Shown here in pieces: positions 13,610 through 20,841 of a stretch of 33,027 bases of DNA. The stretch is from a virus: IMG/VR virus record IMGVR_UViG_3300025141_000419, positions 1 through 33,027 of that record. One strand, given 5' to 3'. A program made the translations under genes and the position numbers. The notes beneath the pieces are model-generated. The model was not told the DNA's origin, did not search any database, and saw nothing but the letters and a program-made list of their open reading frames with translations. Numbering within the stretch: the stretch's first letter is position 1; each line of letters opens with the position of its first letter.

Positions 13610-14377
13610 CTAAAAGTTATTAATAATTATTTCTTCTGCGTGGCGATGGTTGTTGATTTGGTTTCCGTGCTGATTGACATATGTAAAATTATACCCCTGG
13701 TATAGTTGCTTTAAGTGTGAATGGGTCTTGTAACACAGAATAAATTTATTGCCACTTTCTTCTAACCTTTCTTTGAGGACCTCGTGGCGTATCACATACT
13801 GATCGCGGCCTTCGCTAAGGCCGGCTAGCAGCATGCGGGGCACATATTTTCCTGCCGAAAAGAGCAGGATTTCGCTCGAGTCAGCATATTTAATTCCCGA
13901 CTCTACATACAATTCGGGATAATAGCGCACCGTTAAAGAGTCTTGGGCGTTATATAACTTCTTTAATGTTTCAGCCGAAAAAGCATTAAAATTGTCAATA
14001 TCAAAATCTCCTTGACAGACATATCCCGTGTAAGAGTATCGATTAAGTAGATAAAAGATGGCGGCGCGCATATAGGGCTCTCGGTAAGTCGTCCAATCTT
14101 GCTGGTAGGCTTCTACCACCTCGCGTCTATAGGTGTGCTCATGCATAGCGAGTGCGTGGTGGGCAACCGTAGCCGGGCGATCAAGGGCATGTTTCCAAAA
14201 ATCGAAAATGGCTGCCTTATTAGTTAAGGCCGTCACCTTAAATCCGGCGCGCAGTAGGCGAAACTCAAGCTGGCCCGAAAAGAGCATATAACTCTTAATA
14301 GAAGCGCCGGCGGGCACCATTGCGGCAACTATCCGATCGCTCTTAAAGTTATGTGGGTCTCTGAGGGGGCTCTTCAT
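13610..14377 (-). CDS. D12-class DNA adenine methylase homologue lacking the catalytic motif
   Basis: The 255-residue product follows the D12 (Dam-type) layout. It has a motif-I-like LFSGQLEFRLLRAGF (32-46, where F-x-G-x-G is degraded), RAAIFYLLNRYSYTGYVCQG (104-123), GDFDIDNFNAFSAETLKKL, and a C-terminal region KFILCYKTHSHLKQLYQGY ending HAEEIIINNF. The expected DPPY tetrapeptide is absent; the corresponding place, around residues 165-178, reads SSEILLFSAGKY. I infer a catalytically dead DNA-binding paralogue or a recruited regulator. It overlaps the upstream gene by 29 bases and has no strong ribosome site. Confidence 0.68.
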   Translation of the reverse strand: MKSPLRDPHNFKSDRIVAAMVPAGASIKSYMLFSGQLEFRLLRAGFKVTALTNKAAIFDFWKHALDRPATVAHHALAMHEHTYRREVVEAYQQDWTTYREPYMRAAIFYLLNRYSYTGYVCQGDFDIDNFNAFSAETLKKLYNAQDSLTVRYYPELYVESGIKYADSSEILLFSAGKYVPRMLLAGLSEGRDQYVIRHEVLKERLEESGNKFILCYKTHSHLKQLYQGYNFTYVNQHGNQINNHRHAEEIIINNF

Positions 14378-14738
14378 GCGATATACTTTGCTCTAATTGT
14401 TGAGACAGTGCCGCCAAATCAGACTTTAGGGCACTTCCAAGATCATCCAGAGTGGGCGCCTCCTGCGGAGCGTCTGTATCGCTGTGAGGTGCCAATTTGT
14501 ATTCAACATAAGATCCCACGATAGACTGAACATCTGATAGTGATGCATCGATCTTAGACAAGTTTAATCGTATCTCATGAATATGATCAACGGTGGCTGA
14601 CGAAAGAATACCTGCTTCGGAATACTCGATCAGTCTCGTATTGTTAAGAATCGTACTGGCTTTCTTGTAGAGCCGGCGGACCTCTGGTGCTAAATCTTCT
14701 ACATCAATGGTATATTGGATGTTTACTCGTTGTGTCAT
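14349..14738 (-). CDS. 129-residue helical unknown protein
   Basis: The product begins MTQRVNIQYTIDVEDLAPEV. A short N-terminal strand is followed by helices (RRLYKKASTILNN, HEIRLNLSKIDASLSDV) and an acidic, Pro-rich tail. Small proteins of this general type are common in T4-like environmental phages, with no known role. AGAGGATAAA precedes the ATG, which lies one base after the previous stop. It overlaps the D12-like gene by 29 bases, suggesting co-translation. Confidence 0.72.
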   Translation of the reverse strand: MTQRVNIQYTIDVEDLAPEVRRLYKKASTILNNTRLIEYSEAGILSSATVDHIHEIRLNLSKIDASLSDVQSIVGSYVEYKLAPHSDTDAPQEAPTLDDLGSALKSDLAALSQQLEQSISHEEPPQRPT

Positions 14739-14739
14739 T

Positions 14740-15033
14740 TTATCCTCTTAAAAGTTGTTTCTGTTGGTTTAGTGTTGTCTCTATTAAATCGGGACCGCCG
14801 ACAACAACAATTTCTGTTCCGGTGTGGCCTCGGTTTATGGTGAGTTTTGTAAAGCGGTGTGCTGGGTCAAGCTCTGAGGGCAAGTGGCCCTGCTCATGGA
14901 GTTGTCTCATTCTTGCCTCTTCTCTGATCATGACTACGTGTTCGGGATTAACAAAAACCTCACGTAAAGTGTAGTCTTGCGATGTCGTTAGCGTATTATT
15001 GTGGCAAACTTCGGTTAGTTTAACTAAGGGCAT
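14740..15033 (-). CDS. 97-residue unknown protein downstream of groEL
   Basis: I use ATG at 15033 (MPLVKLTEVCHNNTLTTSQD) because GGAGGCCAC precedes it; the longer frame starts inside the previous gene. The fold pattern is strand-rich (VFVNPEHVVMIREEA, HRFTKLTINRGHTGTEIVVVGGP), reminiscent of the small FlbD-like family found in phages. Although it is 97 residues and close to groEL, it shows no GroES mobile loop or beta-barrel signature, so I do not call it a co-chaperonin. It overlaps the previous gene by 14 bases. Confidence 0.72.
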   Translation of the reverse strand: MPLVKLTEVCHNNTLTTSQDYTLREVFVNPEHVVMIREEARMRQLHEQGHLPSELDPAHRFTKLTINRGHTGTEIVVVGGPDLIETTLNQQKQLLRG

Positions 15034-15229
15034 TGTGGCCTCCAATGGGATATACGTCTTTTCTTTTAACTCTCCAGTCACCATCAGCATAGACATGATA
15101 AATACGATGCTCAGCGCCCAAGACGACGCCAGTGATAGGCTTTCGTGTTATTTGCATTTTCATTCCTTTTCCTGTTTCGTGCCACATTTCAACACCCTGC
15201 GGAATATGTACCAAGTCTCCTTGTTGCAT
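15020..15229 (-). CDS. GD-V-type small protein directly after groEL
   Basis: The 69-residue product begins MQQGDLVHIPQGVEMWHETG, contains PITGVVLGAEHRIYHVY, and ends DGDWRVKRKDVYPIGGHNALS. This is the GDLV ... GVV ... DWRV ... VYP pattern shared by several tiny barrel-like proteins here. The ATG overlaps the groEL stop by one base (TGATG) with AGGAG upstream, so it is translated with groEL. The frame is open upstream, but that region lies in groEL. A role as a GroEL partner is conceivable but unsupported. Confidence 0.72.
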   Translation of the reverse strand: MQQGDLVHIPQGVEMWHETGKGMKMQITRKPITGVVLGAEHRIYHVYADGDWRVKRKDVYPIGGHNALS

Positions 15230-16812
15230 CACTTCTCTCCTGTTTGTATGATTCCAAAATTGGTCGTGATCAGGGTGCCGGCACAACTAGTGGCATTTTG
15301 AAGGGCCGTTTTGGTAACCTTAACTGGATCTATAATTCCCTTTTCGATCATGTTACATAGAACATTGTTGCGAAAATCCCAACCCTCGGAGTTATCAGCA
15401 TCTAGCACCTTGTCGATCACAATGTCAGGTGAGATTCCCGCATTGAGTGCCATCTGTCGAATGGGAGCTTCACATGCGGCCCTAATGATGACGGCGCCCT
15501 GAAACTGATCTTCTGAGCCCTCTTCAGTAACCATCACAAGAGACTGAGTGGCGCGCAAGAGTGCGGTACCCCCGCCGGGCACAACTCCGTCTTCTTGTGC
15601 GGATCTCACCGCTTCTAAGGCGTCCTCTATCCTGTGCTTTCGTTCGGTCATTTCTACTTCCGTGGTGCCGCCCACGCGGATGACGGCAACCCCTGAAACC
15701 AATTTGGTAATGCGAGACTGGTGGGCCTCAGCTTCGTCTAGGTTGTCCGTATTTTGAATGTCAATCTTAAGAGCCTCGATGCGACGGTCGACCTCTGCAT
15801 GGTCGGCCGAGCCGCCTACTACCGTAGTTCCGTAACGAGTGCTTTCGATAAACTTGGCAGTGCCCAAATCTTTGAGCTGAGCGTCATTAAGTTTAAGTCC
15901 GGATGAGCGCGAGATAAAGGTCGCACCCACAGAGAGTGCCAGATCATCTAAAATGTTTCTACGCTGTTCGCCATAGTGAGGCGCTTTTATTGCTGCTACT
16001 TTTAAAGTGCCTCGCATAGCATTCATAATCAATGCTGCCAGTGCTTGGCCTTCAATATCTTCTGCCACAACGATAAGCGGTCGTGATTCGCGGGCAACCA
16101 TTTCCAAAGTGGGAAGAATGCTCTCGACTGAATCAATTTTGTGATCTGTTACCAGAATCAACGGGTCTTCATAATACATCAACGAGCGTCTCTCATCCGT
16201 TATAAACGCGCCGGCGCAATACCCTGCATCAATTTTAAACCCCTCTTCTACGTCAACTGATGTTTCGGTCGAACGAGCCTCTTCAATTGTGATGGAACCA
16301 TCTTGACCAACACGGTCGATGGCCATGGCTATTAAAGAGCCGATGGTTGGATCGTTATTAGCCGAAATGGTCGCAATGTGTTTTATATCATCGATGCTTG
16401 TGACAGGTTGTGACATGTTTTCAAGATTGCTAATCACTTCCTTACACGCCACAGAGAGGCCCCGCTGAAGCTCTATGGGGGAGAGGCCCGAGGCCACATA
16501 GCGCTGGGCTTCTTGTAGGATGGCCCGAGCAAGCACTGTTGCGGTGGTGGTTCCATCGCCAGCAGATGCATTGGTTTCGACTGCAGCCTGTTTGATGATT
16601 TGAGCAGAAGCGTCTTCGAAAGGATCTTCCAAGGCCACAAAGTGGGCCACTGTGACTCCGTCCTTCGTGATGAAGGGTGTCTTTCCCTTCTCTTGCAGAA
16701 GGACGTTCCGGCCGCGTGGCCCAAGGGTTGATGCCACATTATCAGCCAGCGTATTAGCGCCTTTCATTATCTTCTGTTGTAGTGTTTGGTTGTCGTCATA
16801 TGCGCGACTCAT
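15229..16812 (-). CDS. groEL: GroEL chaperonin (phage-encoded)
   Basis: The 527-residue protein aligns by eye over the whole chaperonin. It has the ATP-site segments TLGPRGRNVLLQ, KDGVTV (Asp51) and AGDGTTTATVLA (Asp86), the catalytic Asp397 in HRIEDALEAV, and VPGGGTAL (411-418). The apical substrate-binding region is also intact (LPTLEMVARESRPLIVVAED and APHYGEQRR). The flexible Gly-Gly-Met tail of bacterial GroEL is missing; the protein ends FGIIQTGEK. It should form an ATP-driven folding chamber for phage proteins. No groES-like gene lies next to it, so it may use host GroES. It is the first gene behind a near-perfect promoter. Confidence 0.96.
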   Translation of the reverse strand: MSRAYDDNQTLQQKIMKGANTLADNVASTLGPRGRNVLLQEKGKTPFITKDGVTVAHFVALEDPFEDASAQIIKQAAVETNASAGDGTTTATVLARAILQEAQRYVASGLSPIELQRGLSVACKEVISNLENMSQPVTSIDDIKHIATISANNDPTIGSLIAMAIDRVGQDGSITIEEARSTETSVDVEEGFKIDAGYCAGAFITDERRSLMYYEDPLILVTDHKIDSVESILPTLEMVARESRPLIVVAEDIEGQALAALIMNAMRGTLKVAAIKAPHYGEQRRNILDDLALSVGATFISRSSGLKLNDAQLKDLGTAKFIESTRYGTTVVGGSADHAEVDRRIEALKIDIQNTDNLDEAEAHQSRITKLVSGVAVIRVGGTTEVEMTERKHRIEDALEAVRSAQEDGVVPGGGTALLRATQSLVMVTEEGSEDQFQGAVIIRAACEAPIRQMALNAGISPDIVIDKVLDADNSEGWDFRNNVLCNMIEKGIIDPVKVTKTALQNATSCAGTLITTNFGIIQTGEK

Positions 16813-16835
16813 TAATACCTCACGGTTATATATAT

Positions 16836-16864
16836 ATTATAATCACTTATGGTGAAAATGTCAA
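16836..16864 (-). promoter_or_regulatory. perfect consensus sigma-70 promoter of groEL
   Basis: TTGACA (16864-16859), 17 bases, TATAAT (16841-16836) on the minus strand, both hexamers exact. About 24 bases separate the -10 from the groEL ATG, which has GTGAGG upstream. Confidence 0.95.
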
Positions 16865-16867
16865 ATG

Positions 16868-18355
16868 TTATTTGTCTTCTTGTTGAATTTGGCTTGCGAT
16901 CTTCTCGTTAACCACCCTTTGAATGAGGTTTGCTTCCTGAACTGCCTCTACTCCGCTTTGTGTGCGAGTTTTCTCATCTTCAGGAGTGCACTTTTTAGCT
17001 TCGCCTGCAGGATCTCCACAGTCGATAAGGAAAAAGCGCCCCACATCATCTACTAAATCAGTCATAGCATTAAACAGATCGGTTAAATCAGTGCCGATCG
17101 CCTGAGAGCCGCTGGCAAACGCCTTGTCGAGAGCTTCTTTGCTGATATCAAGCGTTCCTAAATGGTCAACGAGTTCGCTGCCTTCAAGAACATTCCACGC
17201 AATCTCAAATTGTTGAGCGCCATGAAACCCCTTGGCGCCTTCGGGTGCCCATGGGGTCAGTTCCGGACGTTGCCCCATCACCGCACTCCAAAACTCAGTT
17301 GGCGCAATTCCGCCTTGTTGCATCTGTTGATACAGCCCATACCACTGGGAATACTCTTCTTCTGGGCCCCATAGGTGTTTGGCGTTACTACTCAGCTTTC
17401 TTCCTACGCCGGCGCGAGGCGCAACTTGTATTGGCTGTAGAATGTGGGCCTCGTACTCTGTCTCAGCTTCCAGCCGGCCGCGGAGCGGCTCGGCGTTGCC
17501 GGGAGTCGTAACTTTCTCTACCTGCCAACCTCTTCCTAGGTTTTGTTTAACGAACTTTTTGGCTGCGCCGGCTGACATGGGTTCTGGTAGGGCAAACGTT
17601 TGTGGTTCAGCCGGCTCTAAAGTCGTTTGCAGCTTGGGGTGTCCGATGAAATCAAAGAATGTCGCTTGCGAAACAGGAAATTCAAAAAACTTCATTTTAG
17701 TATCTCCCTCTAACTTTTTAATGACGACATAGACCATTGGCTGATCGGGATTGGCGGCAAAATGCCTAACAAGATCCACAAAGCTTCCGCCGACTGCCCC
17801 TTTCTCGCGGAGAATTTTAAGACTGACGCGTTCAAGGCCCGCGCCGCGGCTAATTTGCAGTTTAACGTCTGCAATATCATGTTCGGATGTGGGAACCTGC
17901 ACAGACTGAGCGCCAAAAAGAGCCGCCAAAAAAGGCTCCCATAGGAATCCTGCTACGGATGCATTAAATTCTTGAAGCATGAATGCAAATGTATTCAAAA
18001 ACATCAAATAGGATAGTGTATCGGCAACCGGCAACTCTGGTGGATTGTCAATGTAGCTCTCGATGGATTTAATCTTGGCCGCTAAATCTCCTTCAGGCAC
18101 AATTCTGTTCATCCAAGTTTCAAACACTTGTCGATCCGGATCTCCGGGAGTTTGCCCAACACTAATTTCAGTTGGGAACTGAACGGGTAGCCGTAGCAGT
18201 CGGCTGCGGCGCTGTGAGGCCGGACTATTCTCTTCGGTCACCACGGGCAATTTAACGCTCATGATTTCTTGAATCATTTCCATAAGCGCCGTCGGAGTGA
18301 CTGTGCGTGGGCGCTTGGCATATTCTTCTTCTAGTATATTTCTTAAGTCAGACAT
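16868..18355 (-). CDS. 495-residue phage protein, possible PD-(D/E)XK-type nuclease fold
   Basis: The product begins MSDLRNILEEEYAKRPRTVT. Residues about 136-205 read GFLWEPFLAALFGAQSVQVP, HDIADVKLQISRG and LERVSLKILREKGAVGGSF. That order (helix with Glu, Asp strand, S-L-K strand, then a G-S segment) matches the core of PD-(D/E)XK nucleases; this is an inference from pattern. A Trp/Gln-rich region in the second half (WGPEEEYSQWYGLYQQMQQG) and an acidic C-terminus are unrecognised. TGAGG precedes the ATG. It lies ten bases after the ClpP-like gene and is probably in the same operon, reading from 19469-19497. Confidence 0.72.
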   Translation of the reverse strand: MSDLRNILEEEYAKRPRTVTPTALMEMIQEIMSVKLPVVTEENSPASQRRSRLLRLPVQFPTEISVGQTPGDPDRQVFETWMNRIVPEGDLAAKIKSIESYIDNPPELPVADTLSYLMFLNTFAFMLQEFNASVAGFLWEPFLAALFGAQSVQVPTSEHDIADVKLQISRGAGLERVSLKILREKGAVGGSFVDLVRHFAANPDQPMVYVVIKKLEGDTKMKFFEFPVSQATFFDFIGHPKLQTTLEPAEPQTFALPEPMSAGAAKKFVKQNLGRGWQVEKVTTPGNAEPLRGRLEAETEYEAHILQPIQVAPRAGVGRKLSSNAKHLWGPEEEYSQWYGLYQQMQQGGIAPTEFWSAVMGQRPELTPWAPEGAKGFHGAQQFEIAWNVLEGSELVDHLGTLDISKEALDKAFASGSQAIGTDLTDLFNAMTDLVDDVGRFFLIDCGDPAGEAKKCTPEDEKTRTQSGVEAVQEANLIQRVVNEKIASQIQQEDK

Positions 18356-18364
18356 TCAAAAACC

Positions 18365-19021
18365 TCATACAATTATATCGGCAATACCTAATTCTACCGC
18401 TTCTTCTGCAGATAAATAGACATTAACTTTGCGTTCAAGCATGTTTTTAATGTCTTCTTTCGTCATTTGAGTCTCGTCTACTAATGCATTGATGTAGTCT
18501 TCCTGAATCTGGTGGAATGCCTCCATCTCATTCACTAAATTTGGTAAACTTCCGTGGCTGCCGGCTATTACAGAGTGAATCATTACTCGACAGTACTTTC
18601 CTATTTTGCGCTTACCCTTGGTACCCGCAGCCAGCAATAGGACTCCGGCCGACATTACTTTGCCCACTCCGATGGTATGTATCTCGGTTTCTTGTTGGAC
18701 TTGCCGCATTATGTCGTACATACCAAACATATCATCGGCGCAGCCTCCTAGCGTGGATATATAGAAATCAATAGGCCTCTTCTTTTCCTCGTCGGCTTGC
18801 ATTTTGTTTAATTCATTCATATAGAGGAGCGCGTGAATTAACTCAGCATTTTTTTCCTCGGATACTTCAGTAAAGAGTCCAAGAATTCGCATATCGGGCT
18901 CTGGGGGAGGTGCGCCGAGTGCGGCGGCAGCTTCGGCCGGATCCAACAAAACAATATTGTTTAGATCCACCTTATCCGACGGCGCAAGGCCGTCCAACAA
19001 ATCTTTAAGTTTTTTAATCAT
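18365..19021 (-). CDS. ClpP-like serine protease, first paralogue
   Basis: The 218-residue protein has the ClpP/crotonase fold signatures: IDFYISTLGGCADDMFGMYD, nucleophile Ser124 in GVGKVMSAGVLLLAAGTKGKR, and His149 in CRVMIHSVIAGSHGS. The C-terminal NVYLSAEEAVELGIADIIV is typical of ClpP. The third catalytic residue is unclear: the position of the E. coli Asp171 reads Met194 or Glu196. A 45-residue N-terminal extension replaces the usual propeptide. It might act with host ClpX/ClpA or as a prohead-type protease. The start is ATG at 19021, with an ATGA overlap; an upstream TTG is less likely. Confidence 0.85.
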   Translation of the reverse strand: MIKKLKDLLDGLAPSDKVDLNNIVLLDPAEAAAALGAPPPEPDMRILGLFTEVSEEKNAELIHALLYMNELNKMQADEEKKRPIDFYISTLGGCADDMFGMYDIMRQVQQETEIHTIGVGKVMSAGVLLLAAGTKGKRKIGKYCRVMIHSVIAGSHGSLPNLVNEMEAFHQIQEDYINALVDETQMTKEDIKNMLERKVNVYLSAEEAVELGIADIIV

Positions 19022-19416
19022 CGTTCGTTCCAAAATTGTAAAGCAGATTTTTTATAAGTCATCAAGTAGTCCATTGAAGACTCCCAATCATCAAACTCTA
19101 TGAAGGGTTTAAAAAAATCTGGGTGTTGGTGTTTCAGGGTTTCTATAGAATGCTCTTTAATGTGTCGGACGTCCGTATCAAATTGCATTTCAAAAATACT
19201 AATAGCTGCCGACGTTTCACCACTTTTCGCCAGCGATTCTAGGGTTAATTCGCGTGAATATGACAAGTTCTCTAGCGCTTTGATAATTACCGACAAATAT
19301 ATTAAATGGCTCGCGCGGACAGCACGAAGACTTAAACGCGTACTTTTCATAAAGTAAAGCGCTTTACACGTTAAGTATCCTGCTATAAACACCAGACCAT
19401 ACATCAACCACTGCAT
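19018..19416 (-). CDS. membrane-anchored unknown protein, 132 residues
   Basis: The N-terminus MQWLMYGLVFIAGYLTCKAL is a single hydrophobic anchor, followed by a cytoplasmic helical domain with HLIYLSVIIKALENLSYSRE and an acidic C-terminal part (HQHPDFFKPFIEFDDWESSM). Anchored helical proteins of this kind are common in T4-like phages without assigned roles. AGAGG precedes the ATG. It is the first gene after the consensus promoter at 19469-19497, followed with an ATGA overlap by a ClpP-like protease, so it might tether that protease to the membrane; this is an inference from position only. Confidence 0.75.
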   Translation of the reverse strand: MQWLMYGLVFIAGYLTCKALYFMKSTRLSLRAVRASHLIYLSVIIKALENLSYSRELTLESLAKSGETSAAISIFEMQFDTDVRHIKEHSIETLKHQHPDFFKPFIEFDDWESSMDYLMTYKKSALQFWNER

Positions 19417-19431
19417 TCTGCACCTCTAAAA

Positions 19432-19470
19432 GTAAATAGCCACTCCGGGATAAAACTCCCTCGTGGCTAT
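19432..19470 (-). terminator. hairpin overlapping a promoter, possible read-through terminator
   Basis: The minus strand has ATAGCCAC (19470-19463) and GTGGCTAT (19443-19436), a perfect eight-pair stem. A GGGA/TCCC inner stem lies inside it, and TTACTTTT follows. The outer 5' arm lies between the -10 box and the expected start site, so only RNA coming from upstream contains both arms. The U-run is imperfect, so termination strength is uncertain. Confidence 0.55.
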
Positions 19471-19497
19471 TATAACATCTGATTCGATGTTTGTCAA
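19469..19497 (-). promoter_or_regulatory. perfect consensus sigma-70 promoter
   Basis: TTGACA (19497-19492), 17 bases, TATAAT (19474-19469) on the minus strand. It heads the operon of the anchored protein, ClpP-like protein and the 495-residue protein. It lies immediately after the stop of the acidic protein gene. Confidence 0.95.
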
Positions 19498-19498
19498 T

Positions 19499-20203
19499 TT
19501 ACTTTGCCGTAATTCGGTTAAAAATCCGCTCGGCTAGTTGATCAGCGAGGCTTTCCTTTTTCTTCGTAGCAGAAAGGCGAACCGCCACCCTGCGTGCAAC
19601 CTCGGCTACGATGGCGTCTTCGTTGACATATGCCTCATCGCCGGGCTTGGAGCCGCGCTTACCGCTACCGCGCTTAAGCTTGTCTCCCTTTGATGCACCA
19701 GTATCTTCGGCGCCAGTCTCTTCTAACGGCACCTCTTCCTCTTCTTCCGCACCCAATTCAAGCTCTTCACCGCCTTCGGGGCCGAGTTCTACATCTACGT
19801 CTGCTTCAACTTCCTCTTCTCCTGCGTCCATGTCCACCGTGGTGGGCTCGCCCAAGACATCTTCGAGAGCAGTTTCAAGCGCAGACATAAAATCATCAAC
19901 AGATACAGTTTCGCCGCCGCCCTCTGGCGCGCCCAGATCACCCTCGAGATCGTCTAGCTCTGCTCCCTCATCATCAGCCAAGGAGTCTTCGGCTCCAAGT
20001 TCATCTTCGGTTGCACCGAGTTCGGCTTCAAGCTCATCCTCCTCATCGCGGGCGCCTAGTGCGCCTTGGACTAAGGAGCCTACGCCCTCTTTTTGTGTAT
20101 TATAGCCCATTTCTGCCAGGCGCTGATCGCCCACGTGAGATAGGTTAGCTAGCTTTAAAAACTGGCGTACTTGAGTTTCGGTTAAAAGGGTTTTACGGGA
20201 CAT
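19499..20203 (-). CDS. extremely acidic protein, probable virion core or DNA-mimic-like
   Basis: The 234-residue product begins MSRKTLLTETQVRQFLKLAN, then consists for about 120 residues of Glu, Asp, Gly, Ala and Leu (for example DELEAELGATEDELGAEDSL), and ends with a basic helical region (KLKRGSGKRGSKPGDE, then a Lys/Arg-rich tail). Similar acidic proteins with this N-terminus occur in large T4-like phages. An internal head or scaffold protein and a DNA-mimic are both possible. AAGGAGAGAG precedes the ATG, and a CTATTTA box lies about 35 bases upstream. Confidence 0.75.
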   Translation of the reverse strand: MSRKTLLTETQVRQFLKLANLSHVGDQRLAEMGYNTQKEGVGSLVQGALGARDEEDELEAELGATEDELGAEDSLADDEGAELDDLEGDLGAPEGGGETVSVDDFMSALETALEDVLGEPTTVDMDAGEEEVEADVDVELGPEGGEELELGAEEEEEVPLEETGAEDTGASKGDKLKRGSGKRGSKPGDEAYVNEDAIVAEVARRVAVRLSATKKKESLADQLAERIFNRITAK

Positions 20204-20278
20204 GGTTTTTTCTCTCTCCTTAGAAAATTAGAATCGCATCAATAAATAGTAGTTAATTTTACAATATCCTCAATTTGA

Positions 20279-20527
20279 TTAAGAAAATAAAGAGTTATCT
20301 TTCATTTTAGCAAGCGCGACCGTTTCAATCTGCTTCACTCGCGCAAACGAGATGCCTAATCTTTCCCCAATCTCGCGCAATGTCATGTTACCATTTTCAT
20401 ATATAGATATAAGACAACAATTATATTCGTCTGTATAGTCAATAAACATTCGACATTCCTTTTGGGTACACTGCTTCTTGTCTGTCATGCACTTTCTACT
20501 ACAACTTCTCAGGCCATCATATTTCAT
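20279..20527 (-). CDS. Cys-rich sigma-region-4-like DNA-binding protein
   Basis: The 82-residue product has a Cys cluster at residues 9, 13, 20, 25, 37 and 38 (C-x3-C-x6-C-x4-C-x11-CC), likely to bind zinc. A helix-turn-helix of sigma factor region 4 type follows: MTLREIGERLGISFARVKQI and then ETVALAKMK (about residues 48-76). Region 4 normally contacts the -35 box and the RNA polymerase flap. Regions 1-3 are absent, so it may be a transcription co-factor that redirects host polymerase, comparable in logic to T4 late factors. The ATG overlaps the previous stop as ATGA. Confidence 0.85.
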   Translation of the reverse strand: MKYDGLRSCSRKCMTDKKQCTQKECRMFIDYTDEYNCCLISIYENGNMTLREIGERLGISFARVKQIETVALAKMKDNSLFS

Positions 20528-20841
20528 AGATCGGGATGCTCCTCTTCGATCAGGTCGAATATGTTTTCAACCTCGCCCTCTCCCAATCCTAATTCTCCAT
20601 AAAGAGTGGCGCCCTTGCTTCGAAGAGATTTAGATTTTTGTTTGCGTTTCTTGGAAAAAGGGCCCGACTCATCCACATAAGCTTGGACACGCTCATCGCC
20701 CTCAATATATCCAGTTATGATGGACCGAAAAAAAGTAGCCTGTGTGAGGCCATCGTGTTTTAAACGTACAAGAAGCTGCGCATGTCGATGGTCAGTGTCG
20801 GTAAACACAATCCTCTTGGTGTTGTGTCCGTAATTTTTCAC
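20524..20841 (-). CDS. small basic protein, possible ribbon-helix-helix DNA-binding protein
   Basis: About 105 residues from GTG at 20841, which has AGGAGGAG upstream and overlaps the previous TGA as GTGA; a TTG one codon earlier is less likely. The first 50 residues (KRIVFTDTDHRHAQLLVRLK, then HDGLTQATFFRSIITGYI) have a strand then two helices, like CopG/MetJ-type repressors. A basic stretch (SKKRKQKSKSLRSK) and an acidic tail follow. It is encoded with the sigma-like protein, so both may be regulators. The assignment rests on pattern only. Confidence 0.72.
   Translation of the reverse strand: MKNYGHNTKRIVFTDTDHRHAQLLVRLKHDGLTQATFFRSIITGYIEGDERVQAYVDESGPFSKKRKQKSKSLRSKGATLYGELGLGEGEVENIFDLIEEEHPDL

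Noticed and set aside
14740-15229. GroES co-chaperonin next to groEL
   Set aside because: One protein is the right length (97 residues), but neither small protein shows the GroES mobile loop or the expected beta-barrel sequence pattern.
19611-20105. 164-residue plus-strand frame rich in Ser and Pro
   Set aside because: It is the antisense shadow of the Glu/Asp/Gly/Ala-rich acidic gene. The composition is explained by that gene, and no ribosome site or promoter serves it.
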